Below, one piece after another: positions 55,932-64,000 of a stretch of DNA of 64,000 bases. The stretch's first letter is position 1, and each line of letters begins with the position of its first letter. A model generated the notes under the pieces. It ran no database searches and was not told where the DNA came from. It was given only the letters and a program-made list of their open reading frames with translations. The position numbers and the translations under genes are program-made. The DNA lies in contig NC_133777.1 in the NCBI RefSeq assembly GCF_003597395.2, positions 64,501,458 to 64,565,457 on the forward strand, given 5' to 3'. The DNA is from Chelonoidis abingdonii. Taxonomy: Eukaryota > Chordata > Testudines > Testudinidae.

Positions 55932-56090
55932 TTGTGCCTGGCTGTAGATAACAGACTTCTTGGGAATGTTTGGGGTGGTTACTGGATTTATGAAGGTCGG
56001 TGTGGTGATCTCTACGGACAACCACATACAAGAATCCCACAGATGCGTTAACAGGACACTCTAGTTTGAATGGTCCCTTACAATATGTGC

Positions 56091-56937
56091 TAACTACTTC
56101 TTTTTTTTTTTTTTTTGAAAGAGGAAGAACAATAGACTGTCTTGCTTAATCCATAAATAGATATAATAAAATATTCTGGCTCTCCCACACAATGTTCTTC
56201 TGTTGACTTACTTGAGCCACTTCATTTTCTTAATTATATTTGTGTGATTTATTTTTCAGAAAGGAGATGAGAGTACAGCAAATCAGTGCAGGGTAACTTT
56301 TTAATATGAAAACCATTCTACACTTTCTGATATCACTCTGTATCTTGTTTCAATTATAATGTCTCTTGCTGTGCAAAACATTCATTCGGTAGGTGTGCTT
56401 ATTGGCAGAAAATGTAGAATTCAGAGGTCAAACTGCAAAAGAACTGGACAATGTGATGGCATCATTGCTCTTTAATAATCATATGGGATATTTGTGATGT
56501 CTTGAAGTGCTTCTTCTAGGGAGCAGTGTACCAACAGCAGCTAAATTGCCTGTTAGCTTGTTGAATCAATGTAAAACAGAGAGGTGAAGGATTTTTCAAT
56601 AGCTATTTGTTTTTTCTTTCCCAATACAGTTCTATTTTAGCACCATCTCCTCCTTTACCCAGGAATAAACTGCATAGGTGAGGGAAAACTCCAGTATGGA
56701 GCTGCTTGGGGATTCTTCCCCTGGGGATGGGGGAGGGGACAGGTTTGCCTCCACTACAAAAGAAACTGATGGATCTGCTCATGTGACAGGGAACCCAGAA
56801 CCATTTGTGTAGGGGTTCTGTGCCTATTCTAGCAATTCTAGGACCTCTGTTGCTTCCCTGGCATTGTGACACCAGTGGGGTGCTACTGCTAGGGATTTAG
56901 CCTCAGACACTTCCCCACAAAAGGAAGCTGTATTAAC
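56091..56937. other. No gene; T16 tract and unassigned DNA
   Basis: A T16 tract at 56101-56116 marks the right edge of the PLE region. The rest is unassigned. A pyrimidine-rich CTTTCCCAATACAG at 56617-56630 resembles a splice acceptor, but no exon or donor can be supported. Confidence 0.45.
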
Positions 56938-56940
56938 TAA

Positions 56941-57093
56941 GGGCTTGTCTACACAGGCAATTAACAGCGCTGCAACTTTCTCACTCATGTGAAGAAAGTT
57001 TCAGTGCTGTAAAGTGCCAGTGTAAATAGTGCCCGAGCGCTGGGAGCCACGCCCCTCATTGAGGTGGGTTTTTTTGCCAGTGTATACTAGCCC
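56941..57093. mobile_element. Harbinger-like MITE, 153 bp
   Basis: The left end is GGGCTTGTCTACACAGGC, and the right end GCCAGTGTATACTAGCCC is its inverse. TAA is duplicated on both sides (56938-56940 and 57094-57096). It is the smallest complete member in the window. Confidence 0.85.
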
Positions 57094-57096
57094 TAA

Positions 57097-58123
57097 AAGT
57101 TCTATATAAATTTGGGATGGTAGTAGCCAAAGAAGCCCTGTCAGCTGTGCCTCCCACTCTAGCTCTGCATTCTGGGAGACTGCAGAGCACCATCAGGAAT
57201 GGGAGGAGAGCACACTACAGATATAATACCACAGAGCTCATGTTTGTTTGCAAATGATAGAGAAAGACAGGGCCCCATTGAGCCCCAGTGCAGCAAAGAA
57301 TTAAGTACACGATTTCCTTTAGGCAGAGATTTAAGTCTCATTGACTTTAAGGATGGATTCTTGACTCCAGGCCTGATACCTGGTTTTCAAGTTCAGCCAT
57401 ATGCTATGACAGTAGTTTGGTATGGAGGACATGTTCTGCCTGCATGGACCTAGCAAAGGTGATGCATTATTATGCAGAGTATTTCCACTGCTTTGAGAGG
57501 TAGGAGCATGGCCTTTTGACAACCAGGAACTATAGTGCCTTGGCAGTGCCACAATAGCTAAGGTTGCATCATAACATCTTGTTTAAAGGTTAACCTTTCT
57601 AAGCCCTCTAAAATTGACATGCTTGGTCAGATTCCTTTGAAATTTGGTGAGTCTTTGGAGGGTGAAAAGTGGGGTTATTGGCCCAAATTTGAAGTAATTT
57701 GAGCTAGAGGTTGTGGTAATATAAGCCTCTCCACTGCAAAAACAAACAAACAAAAAAAAAAAAAACTATTTTCCCACAAATTTTTAAGTGGATATTTTTT
57801 TATTGCTTGCAGCTGGAGATCAAAATCTTGATGTGACGTGGGTCAAAATGGTCTCAATTTGTCTAGTTTTACCCAGGGTTGTGAATGACACCCACTAAAT
57901 CTTTGAGGATCCAAACTGAGAACAATATTTAAGAAAATGTGCACTTTGTACAGTGTACATGCCCTGATACAAAAAAATGTGTAGAGGATTTCCATTTCTG
58001 CCATTTTATATGCCCTAAAGCTCAACTCTTGTTAAGTGCTCTAAATCCAAACAGTTAGCTGGAGTGAATTGCATTTTGGCGTGCCTTGTGGAGGTGCAGG
58101 AATAGCATTAGTGATCCAGATTT
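57097..58123. other. No gene; A-rich low complexity at 57735-57766
   Basis: No exon or repeat recognised except an A-rich (CAAA)n-poly-A tract. Frames are under 90 residues and unassigned. Confidence 0.45.
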
Positions 58124-58284
58124 TAGGGGGGAGGGATAGCTCAGTGGTTTGAGCATTGGCCCACTAAACCCAGGGTTGTGAGTTTAATCCTTGAGGGGGC
58201 CATTTGGGTATTGGTCCTGCTTTGAGCAGGGGGTTAGACTAGATGATCTCTTGAGGTCCCTTTCAACTCTAATGATCTATGATT
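58124..58284 (+). mobile_element. tRNA-derived SINE with CR1 tail (tortoise Pol III SINE type)
   Basis: The head reads GGGGGAGGGATAGCTCAGTGG, with an A box TAGCTCAGTGGT (58137-58148) and a degenerate B box GAGTTTAATCC (58180-58190), as in tRNA-Lys-derived SINEs. From 58213 to 58284 the tail is the reverse complement of the CR1 3' end at 27615-27690, with several substitutions. A shared 3' end lets the SINE use CR1 reverse transcriptase. This composite architecture is the hallmark of cryptodiran turtle SINEs. It is not a functional tRNA gene. Confidence 0.9.
58137..58190 (+). promoter_or_regulatory. SINE internal Pol III promoter (A and B boxes)
   Basis: The A box TAGCTCAGTGGT matches the consensus, and the B box GAGTTTAATCC has one to two departures from GGTTCRANTCC. 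Spacing is about 31 bp between boxes, typical of tRNA-like promoters. Activity is probably weak because of B-box decay. Confidence 0.7.
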
Positions 58285-59049
58285 TGGGGTCATTTGACCA
58301 AGAGGTTCCCAAGTTAATGCCCCCTCAAAATGGTTTCCTACTGCTGTCTTGTACTGTTAAACTGAGAGGTACCAATGATGGGAGGAATCAGTGACCCTAT
58401 GGAGTTCAATGGCTGTGAATTCTCAATTGAAATAATTAGGGATAAGTTAATCACAACCCCCCACCTAAGACAAAAGGAGTTTTGGACTGAGTGGCTGGAG
58501 GATGCTACAATTTGTGAATCAGCAGGACACTTTTATTTGCAGGGAGGAATGTAATCAAAGTCTTTGGGGAGAGAATGAGACGTGAATGCTTCTTGGGAGG
58601 GGAGGAGTATTAGTGGGGAGTGGGGAAATGAGGGAGAAGGGTTGGGGCTGCAGTGTGGGGAAGGGTTTTATAGGAAGACGCATAGTAGGAGCGGGTAGAG
58701 AGGTTGAGGGCTCAGGTGAGAGTGGATTTGGGCATTGGAGGGGTGAGACAGTAGGAAGCGGGACACTCAGTGGGCTCCCAAGCAAAGCCTATGCCTTAAA
58801 TACCCTCTCTCCTCCTCCAGCCATTGACTGAGGATTCCAAACTTGAGAGAAAAAGCCAATAAAAATGTATTTCCAGACCTTCTCTCTTTAAATGCAATAC
58901 TTGTTTGCCGTCTTGTTCACAATTCTCAGAAAGCAAAGGGCAATGATGCTGTTCACATCAGTTCTTACCCTTCTGTTTGATGACTTAGTCATGTCATGGC
59001 AGCCAACATGAATGTGAACATCATTTTGGGGAGTCTAAGTAAAAGAGTC
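58285..59049. other. No gene; G-rich patch at 58570-58770
   Basis: A purine-rich stretch (GGGAGGGGAGGAG, GAGGTTGAGGG) gives long but Pro/Ser- or Gly-rich frames on both strands. No recognised repeat or gene. Confidence 0.45.
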
Positions 59050-59052
59050 TCA

Positions 59053-60154
59053 GGCCAGGTCTACACTGCGACTTTAAATCGGTTTAATGGCCGATATACC
59101 GATTTAACGCTGTATCCGTTCACACGACATCGTCATTAATATCGAGTTAAACGGCTCCTTAAATCGATTTCGGAACTCCTCCCAAACGAGAGGAGTAGCG
59201 CTAAATTCGATAGTNNNNNNNNNNNNNNNNNNNNNNNNNNNNNNNNNNNNNNNNNNNNNNNNNNNNNNNNNNNNNNNNNNNNNNNNNNNNNNNNNNNNNN
59301 NNNNNNNNNNNNNNNNNNNNNNNNNNNNNNNNNNNNNNNNNNNNNNNNNNNNNNNNNNNNNNNNNNNNNNNNNNNNNNNNNNNNNNNNNNNNNNNNNNNN
59401 NNNNNNNNNNNNNNNNNNNNNNNNNNNNNNNNNNNNNNNNNNNNNNNNNNNNNNNNNNNNNNNNNNNNNNNNNNNNNNNNNNNNNNNNNNNNNNNNNNNN
59501 NNNNNNNNNNNNNNNNNNNNNNNNNNNNNNNNNNNNNNNNNNNNNNNNNNNNNNNNNNNNNNNNNNNNNNNNNNNNNNNNNNNNNNNNNNNNNNNNNNNN
59601 NNNNNNNNNNNNNNNNNNNNNNNNNNNNNNNNNNNNNNNNNNNNNNNNNNNNNNNNNNNNNNNNNNNNNNNNNNNNNNNNNNNNNNNNNNNNNNNNNNNN
59701 NNNNNNNNNNNNNNNNNNNNNNNNNNNNNNNNNNNNNNNNNNNNNNNNNNNNNNNNNNNNNNNNNNNNNNNNNNNNNNNNNNNNNNNNNNNNNNNNNNNN
59801 NNNNNNNNNNNNNNNNNNNNNNNNNNNNNNNNNNNNNNNNNNNNNNNNNNNNNNNNNNNNNNNNNNNNNNNNNNNNNNNNNNNNNNNNNNNNNNNNNNNN
59901 NNNNNNNNNNNNNNNNNNNNNNNNNNNNNNNNNNNNNNNNNNNNNNNNNNNNNNNNNNNNNNNNNNNNNNNNNNATAGCTGAGGAACAGCTACCCACAGT
60001 GCACCGCTCCTGAAATCGATGGTAGCCTTGGACCATGGACATAAGCAATCGATTTTTTGATCGCACTGTGGACGCGCAAAACCGATTTTATAACATTGGT
60101 TTTGTAACATCGGTTTAAACTACTTCGAAATAATCGTGCAGTGTAGACGTACCC
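59053..60154. mobile_element. Harbinger-like element, second 1.1-kb copy, with assembly gap
   Basis: The same ends as the copy at 50939-52030, with a perfect TCA target duplication (59050-59052 and 60155-60157). The left 162 bp differ from that copy at only two positions, and the right 180 bp at about twenty. The central 760 bp are N. The corresponding stretch of the other copy is 750 bp (51101-51850), so the gap is well sized. Long X-containing frames here are artefacts. Confidence 0.85.
59215..59974. other. Assembly gap (760 N)
   Basis: A run of N precisely covering the interior of the Harbinger-like element, probably because near-identical copies elsewhere prevented assembly. Confidence 0.98.
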
Positions 60155-60157
60155 TCA

Positions 60158-61158
60158 GTAGTCCACAGCTGTCTTGTTGTGTGCTTGCTGATGCAAAGAA
60201 CTTTTGAATCACAGCAGAAGACATGGTGGCTTGCTAAACTAGGTTTCTATTCACTACTTGAATGTGGCAGAGGGAAGTCCGTGGTCCACAGCCTCACAAG
60301 ACTGTACTGCACTAACACAATGTTCAGTATGCCCTCTTCTAAAATGCCAGAACACCAGCAGGCACTGCCCTACCAGTCAATACTGGGATTTGAGTCTAAG
60401 CTGGGACAGAAGCCTTTGTAAGTGCCTTAATATCCTGAATGACCTTATCTTTCTAAACAGTGTCTGTCTCAAGGGACATAGAAGAATTTCAATAGTGAAT
60501 TTGCAAAGATGTGTTGTGTTTTTAAAAATAACTGAGTATTTTCTGAACAAGACCCATCTGAAAGCTTTTGAAAAAAATTAAGGCTAATGTGTTGACAACT
60601 GTAATACCAGTAGCTTCTAATCTTTGTTTGTTTGTTTTTTTCATTAATAGGGATTCCAAGACATGGGTAGCAGAAGATTAGGTTTATCCACTAACAATAT
60701 AAAATCTTGTAATCCCTTGAAAGTTTAAAATCTTTCTTGGGCTGGAGAAGGAAACACTTTATCAATATGTACAGTAGTGGCCTCTTTTGACTATACAGGC
60801 ACATCCCCTTGCTTCGGGTTAGGGAGGGAAGAGAGAGGGATTTGGAATATTTTGAGTCTATTAAATCTAATTTTAACCCTGTGCATCAATAAATGGAAAA
60901 GGTTTTGGGGAAACTGTACTATTGATTGTTCAGATAACTTTTTTGGTGGGCAGATTTCAGATTCAGGGAAATTTAATTATACGACTACTACTTCGAGTGC
61001 TTGTTCAGTAGCCACTAAGGTTATTTTGATAAAGAAAAAAATAAGAGTAAATTAAAACAAAAGTAACAAACTGCAACTAGATACAATTAAAAAATAAAGT
61101 TCCTTAATGATGAATGGAACCATTTGCAGATGGAAACTTGCCAGATTACAATAAGGGT
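60158..61158. other. No gene; unassigned
   Basis: About 1 kb without recognised repeats. Overlapping plus frames at 60179-60581 (80 and 107 aa) and 60777-61055 (92 aa) have no known domain and no splice support. Confidence 0.45.
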
Positions 61159-61168
61159 TACTTAAAGA

Positions 61169-61291
61169 GTTGCATCTGAAGAAGTGGGTTTTTTACCCAT
61201 GAAAACTTATGCCCAGATAAACCTGTTAGTCTTGGGTGCAACTGGCCGCCTTGTTGTTTTTGTGGATACAGACTAACATGGCTACCCCCAA
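61169..61291 (+). mobile_element. About 123-bp Penelope-derived unit with hammerhead-like motif
   Basis: Flanked by TACTTAAA (61159-61166 and 61292-61299), with two further near-matching bases. Reads GTTGCATCTGAAGAAG, a hairpin, GAAAACTTATGCC, and ends GGATACAGACTAACATGGCTACCCCC. Size and layout match the 126-bp copy at 44151-44276, but the hairpin sequence differs (GTGGG...CCCAT rather than GTGAGC...GCCCAC), so the two are different subfamilies. Confidence 0.7.
61172..61212 (+). ncRNA. Hammerhead-ribozyme-like motif (core intact)
   Basis: Helix I is GCAT (61172-61175) with ATGC (61209-61212). The core CTGAAGA is at 61176-61182. Helix II is GTGGG (61184-61188) with CCCAT (61196-61200), including one G-U pair and a 7-nt loop. 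The second core GAAA is at 61201-61204. The self-complementary AGCT expected next reads AACT, which should weaken the dimeric helix III. Activity is doubtful but the core is complete. Confidence 0.6.
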
Positions 61292-61299
61292 TACTTAAA

Positions 61300-64000
61300 A
61301 AATGTCCCATGTTATAGGAATGCTTACTTCATTAACAAAATTTCCCAATATCAACGAGGACAGATTTTAGTGGGGAGTTTCCCCAGTTGCAAAAGAACAT
61401 TCAAATACCCTTAAGCCCAACAAAGGATATTGCAAAAGATCTCAATTCAGCAAAGCATTTACAGAGAAACCTCTATTTAGGAGAGTGGGAAGCAGATGAA
61501 CAGGCTCAAGCATCTAGCAGCAGCAGCAGGATCTGAAGAGGGGAACATGGCTTTGTGCCTCAATTTACTGACATCATGTTTTGCGAGAAGCCTTGGTGTA
61601 AAAAAGAAGGGAAGCCAAGGACCAAGACCCAGCCTCCATAGGAAATGGTTGTATTGTCAGTGATTAGGGAACAGAATCCATTGCCACTGAAGTCTGTGGG
61701 CACTTGGCCATTGAATTCACTTGTGGCAGGATGCAATCTTCAATGCCCTGCTCCTTTTTCTGCTTCACTGTAAGGCTCTATAACTCATATTTTAAGGCTT
61801 TATAAATTCTTGGTCATTCCACCCCATCTGTCTGAAAAGAATAAACTACTATGTGCGCTCCACAATTTCCTCAAAGTAGCATTCTCAGACAGAGAAAATG
61901 GAAGCTATCATTTCACCTATTCCGGATCCTAAAAATTAGGAGTAACGATGGGGCTGGAAGCTATACTTTGACTTCTCTTTCCTGGGTATGGATACAATAC
62001 AATTTATTTTTATGTAGTGTCCTTCATACGAAGTATCATCACTTGAAGCATGGTTTTGTGCTCGCTGCCAGAACTAAGCTACTGAAGATACTATAATGAC
62101 ATCTCCTACATCATTATCATCAATATTATGACAACCCAAACTGACAATAGTGCTATGTATAGTGGTATAGTGATTTGTATAGTGAAAATAAACAATGCAT
62201 CAGCATAATAGCTTAGAAGGAAGACCTGGAGTTTGTAATATTATAGGCAGAGCTGGTAGTGCTGCCTATACTTAAGGTTGTCTAACACTTCCCTGTATAA
62301 GACCCTTTTTTCAGTTGCATGAGCAAACTTAATTCCGTCATTTTCCTAATTTTGAGTTTGACTTTGCAAATGTTGTTTTAATACAGTTTTTTTGTGTGAA
62401 ATATGTATGTTTAAATAGTTATTGCTATTGTCATTCTTTCTTCCCTATTCCCTTTGTTTTTGCTAACTAGATAGTTTGCTTTCTGGAGCAGGGACAATAT
62501 GTTTGTACAATGCCTAGTGCACTAGGGCTGCAATTCCAAATGGGTCCAGTAATTGGGTAAACTGGCCCTTTAAGGGAGAGATGAGGGAAATATCTAGAAC
62601 TATTTTAACATGTTGCAGCAGTTTTATGGTAAAGGCAGAGTTGTAGGACAAGAAGAATATCCACTTAGACATAAAAGGAAGTGGTATTGGGGAGGCAGTA
62701 GGGATGTTTGTAAGTACAGCAGGACTGCTGCCTCTGTGCAAGAATGGAACCCTTGAGGCAAAGTGAGTGGAAGCTTCCATCTGATCTCAATTCAGAGGGA
62801 ATGCTGGGTAGTGCATTCCCAGGACTTCTGGTACATGTACGCTAGTCTGGAGAGAGAGTGCCTGCAATATCCTCCCACAATCTGTCCCAGATATAGGGAA
62901 AACTGTTTTGGTGTTTTAACTTTAACCTCTGAGGATGGTCTGAGTTCTCAGAAGAAGACAAACCCTATTGTGACCTCTGACAAATGTTGGCCTGCCCCTG
63001 GGTCCTTAGTTGCTATTGTGATGCATATAAATAACAATAACCCATCAGCATTTTAAGTCACTGCCAGTCCAAACCTGTCAAAATTGAGTCGGGCCATACT
63101 GCTTTAAAAATCATGATACTTCAAAGAAACCTACGTGTATCTTTTTTCTTTTTCTTTTTTTTTTATTGTTTGCCTCTGGATTTTCAGCCACTAGGGTTCA
63201 CATTTTCAAGCTTTTCTCTGCAATCACGAGGACAATTTTTTTTTAAATGAAAGCTGATCTAACTACTTATTTCAGGAACTGGAGCTTTAGTGGACACATC
63301 CAATATCATGAATTGGCAACACTGTACTGCTCTCCTAGGGCATTGCTGAAATAGGGCAGAGTTAAGGTTGCATAGACAATTTTAACTCTACATTTCCTGG
63401 TTTTCAAAAGTTTGAGTTTTGCTCAACACAACACTCTGCAAGGGAATAAATTAACACCAGGCAACCTTAACTCGTAATCAGCTGGCCTTCCCATCAGTTC
63501 ACTGAGAGTCTACCTGGCTCTCTATATCAGCAGTATGCCTGCCTGTGGATAGATTTTCCATTTCTCACAGATTTCAGAAAGTTCTAGTCAAGGTCTACCC
63601 GACTGGGTCTGATTCAGTACCTTTAGTCTGGAGAAAACTAGGTTAAGATCCCATAATGTATTCCCCTGTTGAACCTATGGTGAGAACCTCACTATCTCTA
63701 TTGTGTATGAAGACTGCATTTCTTATGTCAAGCACTTCTGCAAGGAGAGTCTCAAAACCTGAAGATCTCTTAGTTGATCGTCCTTTCATAGCCTTTCATA
63801 AAGATAGGTCTAGCCTAAGGGAAACCTTAAGTTCACGTTAAAGGTGATGTCAGCTTTCTATCTCATTCAAACTATTCAACTTCTGGTGCGTGTGATTTTT
63901 TTTCTTTTTTCTTCTAAACACTCACTCGTCCACAGCTGAAGAAGTGTGCCATACCTTAAATGTTTGCAGAGCTTTGGCATTTTACCTAGACTATGCAAAG
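61300..64000. other. No gene; one SINE-like patch at 62470-62560
   Basis: GGAGCAGGGACAATATG, then TTTGTACAATGCCTAGTGCA, resembles the tail of MIR-like reptile SINEs. 61985-62080 (TTTATTTTTATGTAGTGTCC) resembles an old SINE/L2 tail. CAG trinucleotide repeats (five copies) lie at 61516-61530. No exon is recognised; all frames are under 100 residues. Confidence 0.45.

Larger units (their letters stand above)
54398..56090 (-). mobile_element. Penelope-like element 3' part, minus strand, with nested insertions
   Basis: On the minus strand, coding sequence for a GIY-YIG endonuclease runs from about 55380 to 54720, followed by the 3' region and a decayed hammerhead-like tail at 54488-54441. Non-coding PLE-like sequence continues to the right at 55932-56090 (CTGGCTGTAGATAACAGAC). 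A MITE (55389-55931) with a hAT element inside it interrupts the body. A T16 tract at 55182-55197 is internal. Numerous frame breaks occur. Confidence 0.7.

Noticed and set aside
56605..56720. Polypyrimidine tract plus CAG resembling a splice acceptor with an exon
   Set aside because: No matching donor, conserved peptide or neighbouring exon. Such motifs are expected by chance.
58124..58196. Possible tRNA-Lys gene
   Set aside because: The A and B boxes are those of a tRNA-derived SINE. There is no closed acceptor stem, and the sequence continues into a CR1-derived tail.
59104..60110. Open frames of 320 and 324 residues on the minus strand
   Set aside because: They span the 760-base N run inside a Harbinger-like element, and the real flanking residues are repeat ends.
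1..64000. Bacterial-type systems (operons, CRISPR arrays, prophage, toxin-antitoxin)
   Set aside because: No ribosome-binding sites, tightly packed genes or spaced direct repeats. The repeat content is that of a vertebrate genome.

Overview
The window reads as vertebrate intergenic or deep intronic DNA, most probably from a cryptodiran turtle. The case rests on its repeats: several CR1 LINE fragments in both orientations, a tRNA-derived SINE whose tail matches the CR1 3' end found elsewhere in the window (the tortoise Pol III/SINE or Cry I type), MIR-like CORE-SINEs, Penelope-like element (PLE) remnants, short solo LTRs, and hAT and PIF/Harbinger-like MITEs. The species call is inference, because no database could be searched. 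I find no host protein-coding gene, functional tRNA, rRNA or CpG-island promoter. Every long open frame is a retroelement remnant, a MITE, a minisatellite, or an artefact of the two runs of N (53652-54206 and 59215-59974).

Layout. 1-2.9 kb: a 40-bp tandem duplication, then a GC-rich island with a 50-bp minisatellite and hAT-like sequence. 3.7-5.9 kb: a retroviral-type LTR with a possible tRNA-Leu primer site, then a CR1 5' part (ORF1 remnant and APE endonuclease). 9.85-11.9 kb: an antisense CR1 split by an LTR. 12-24.9 kb: mostly old sequence with a perfect palindrome, an 829-bp solo LTR, MIR copies and a 127-bp hairpin. 25-28.4 kb: a decayed gypsy element (gag knuckles, protease, RT, RNase H, integrase, 3' LTR) interrupted by CR1. 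28.9-34.8 kb: a palindromic tRNA-like repeat, PLE tails, a solo LTR, a Harbinger-like MITE, a hAT MITE and another LTR. 36.8-38 kb: CR1 split by a MITE. 39-50 kb: sparse repeats, including a 126-bp PLE-derived unit with hammerhead-ribozyme-like sequence. 50.3-53.4 kb: one CR1 copy holding three later insertions and flanked by an imperfect 80-bp direct repeat. 53.5-56.1 kb: a gapped solo LTR, then an antisense PLE endonuclease fragment holding a MITE that itself holds a hAT element. 56.9-60.2 kb: a small MITE, the tRNA/CR1 SINE, and a second copy of the 1.1-kb Harbinger-like element. 60.2-64 kb: mostly single-copy sequence with another PLE-derived unit.

The elements do not form a gene system, but they record a relative chronology. 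MIR-like SINEs are oldest, then CR1, gypsy and PLE bodies, then solo LTRs and MITEs landing in them. The two 1.1-kb Harbinger-like copies look youngest, with 2 differences over 162 bp at their left ends. The most interesting signal is the recurrent sequence resembling a minimal dimeric type I hammerhead ribozyme, carried by two kinds of PLE tail (44155-44194, 61172-61212, 29830-29870, and antisense 54441-54488).
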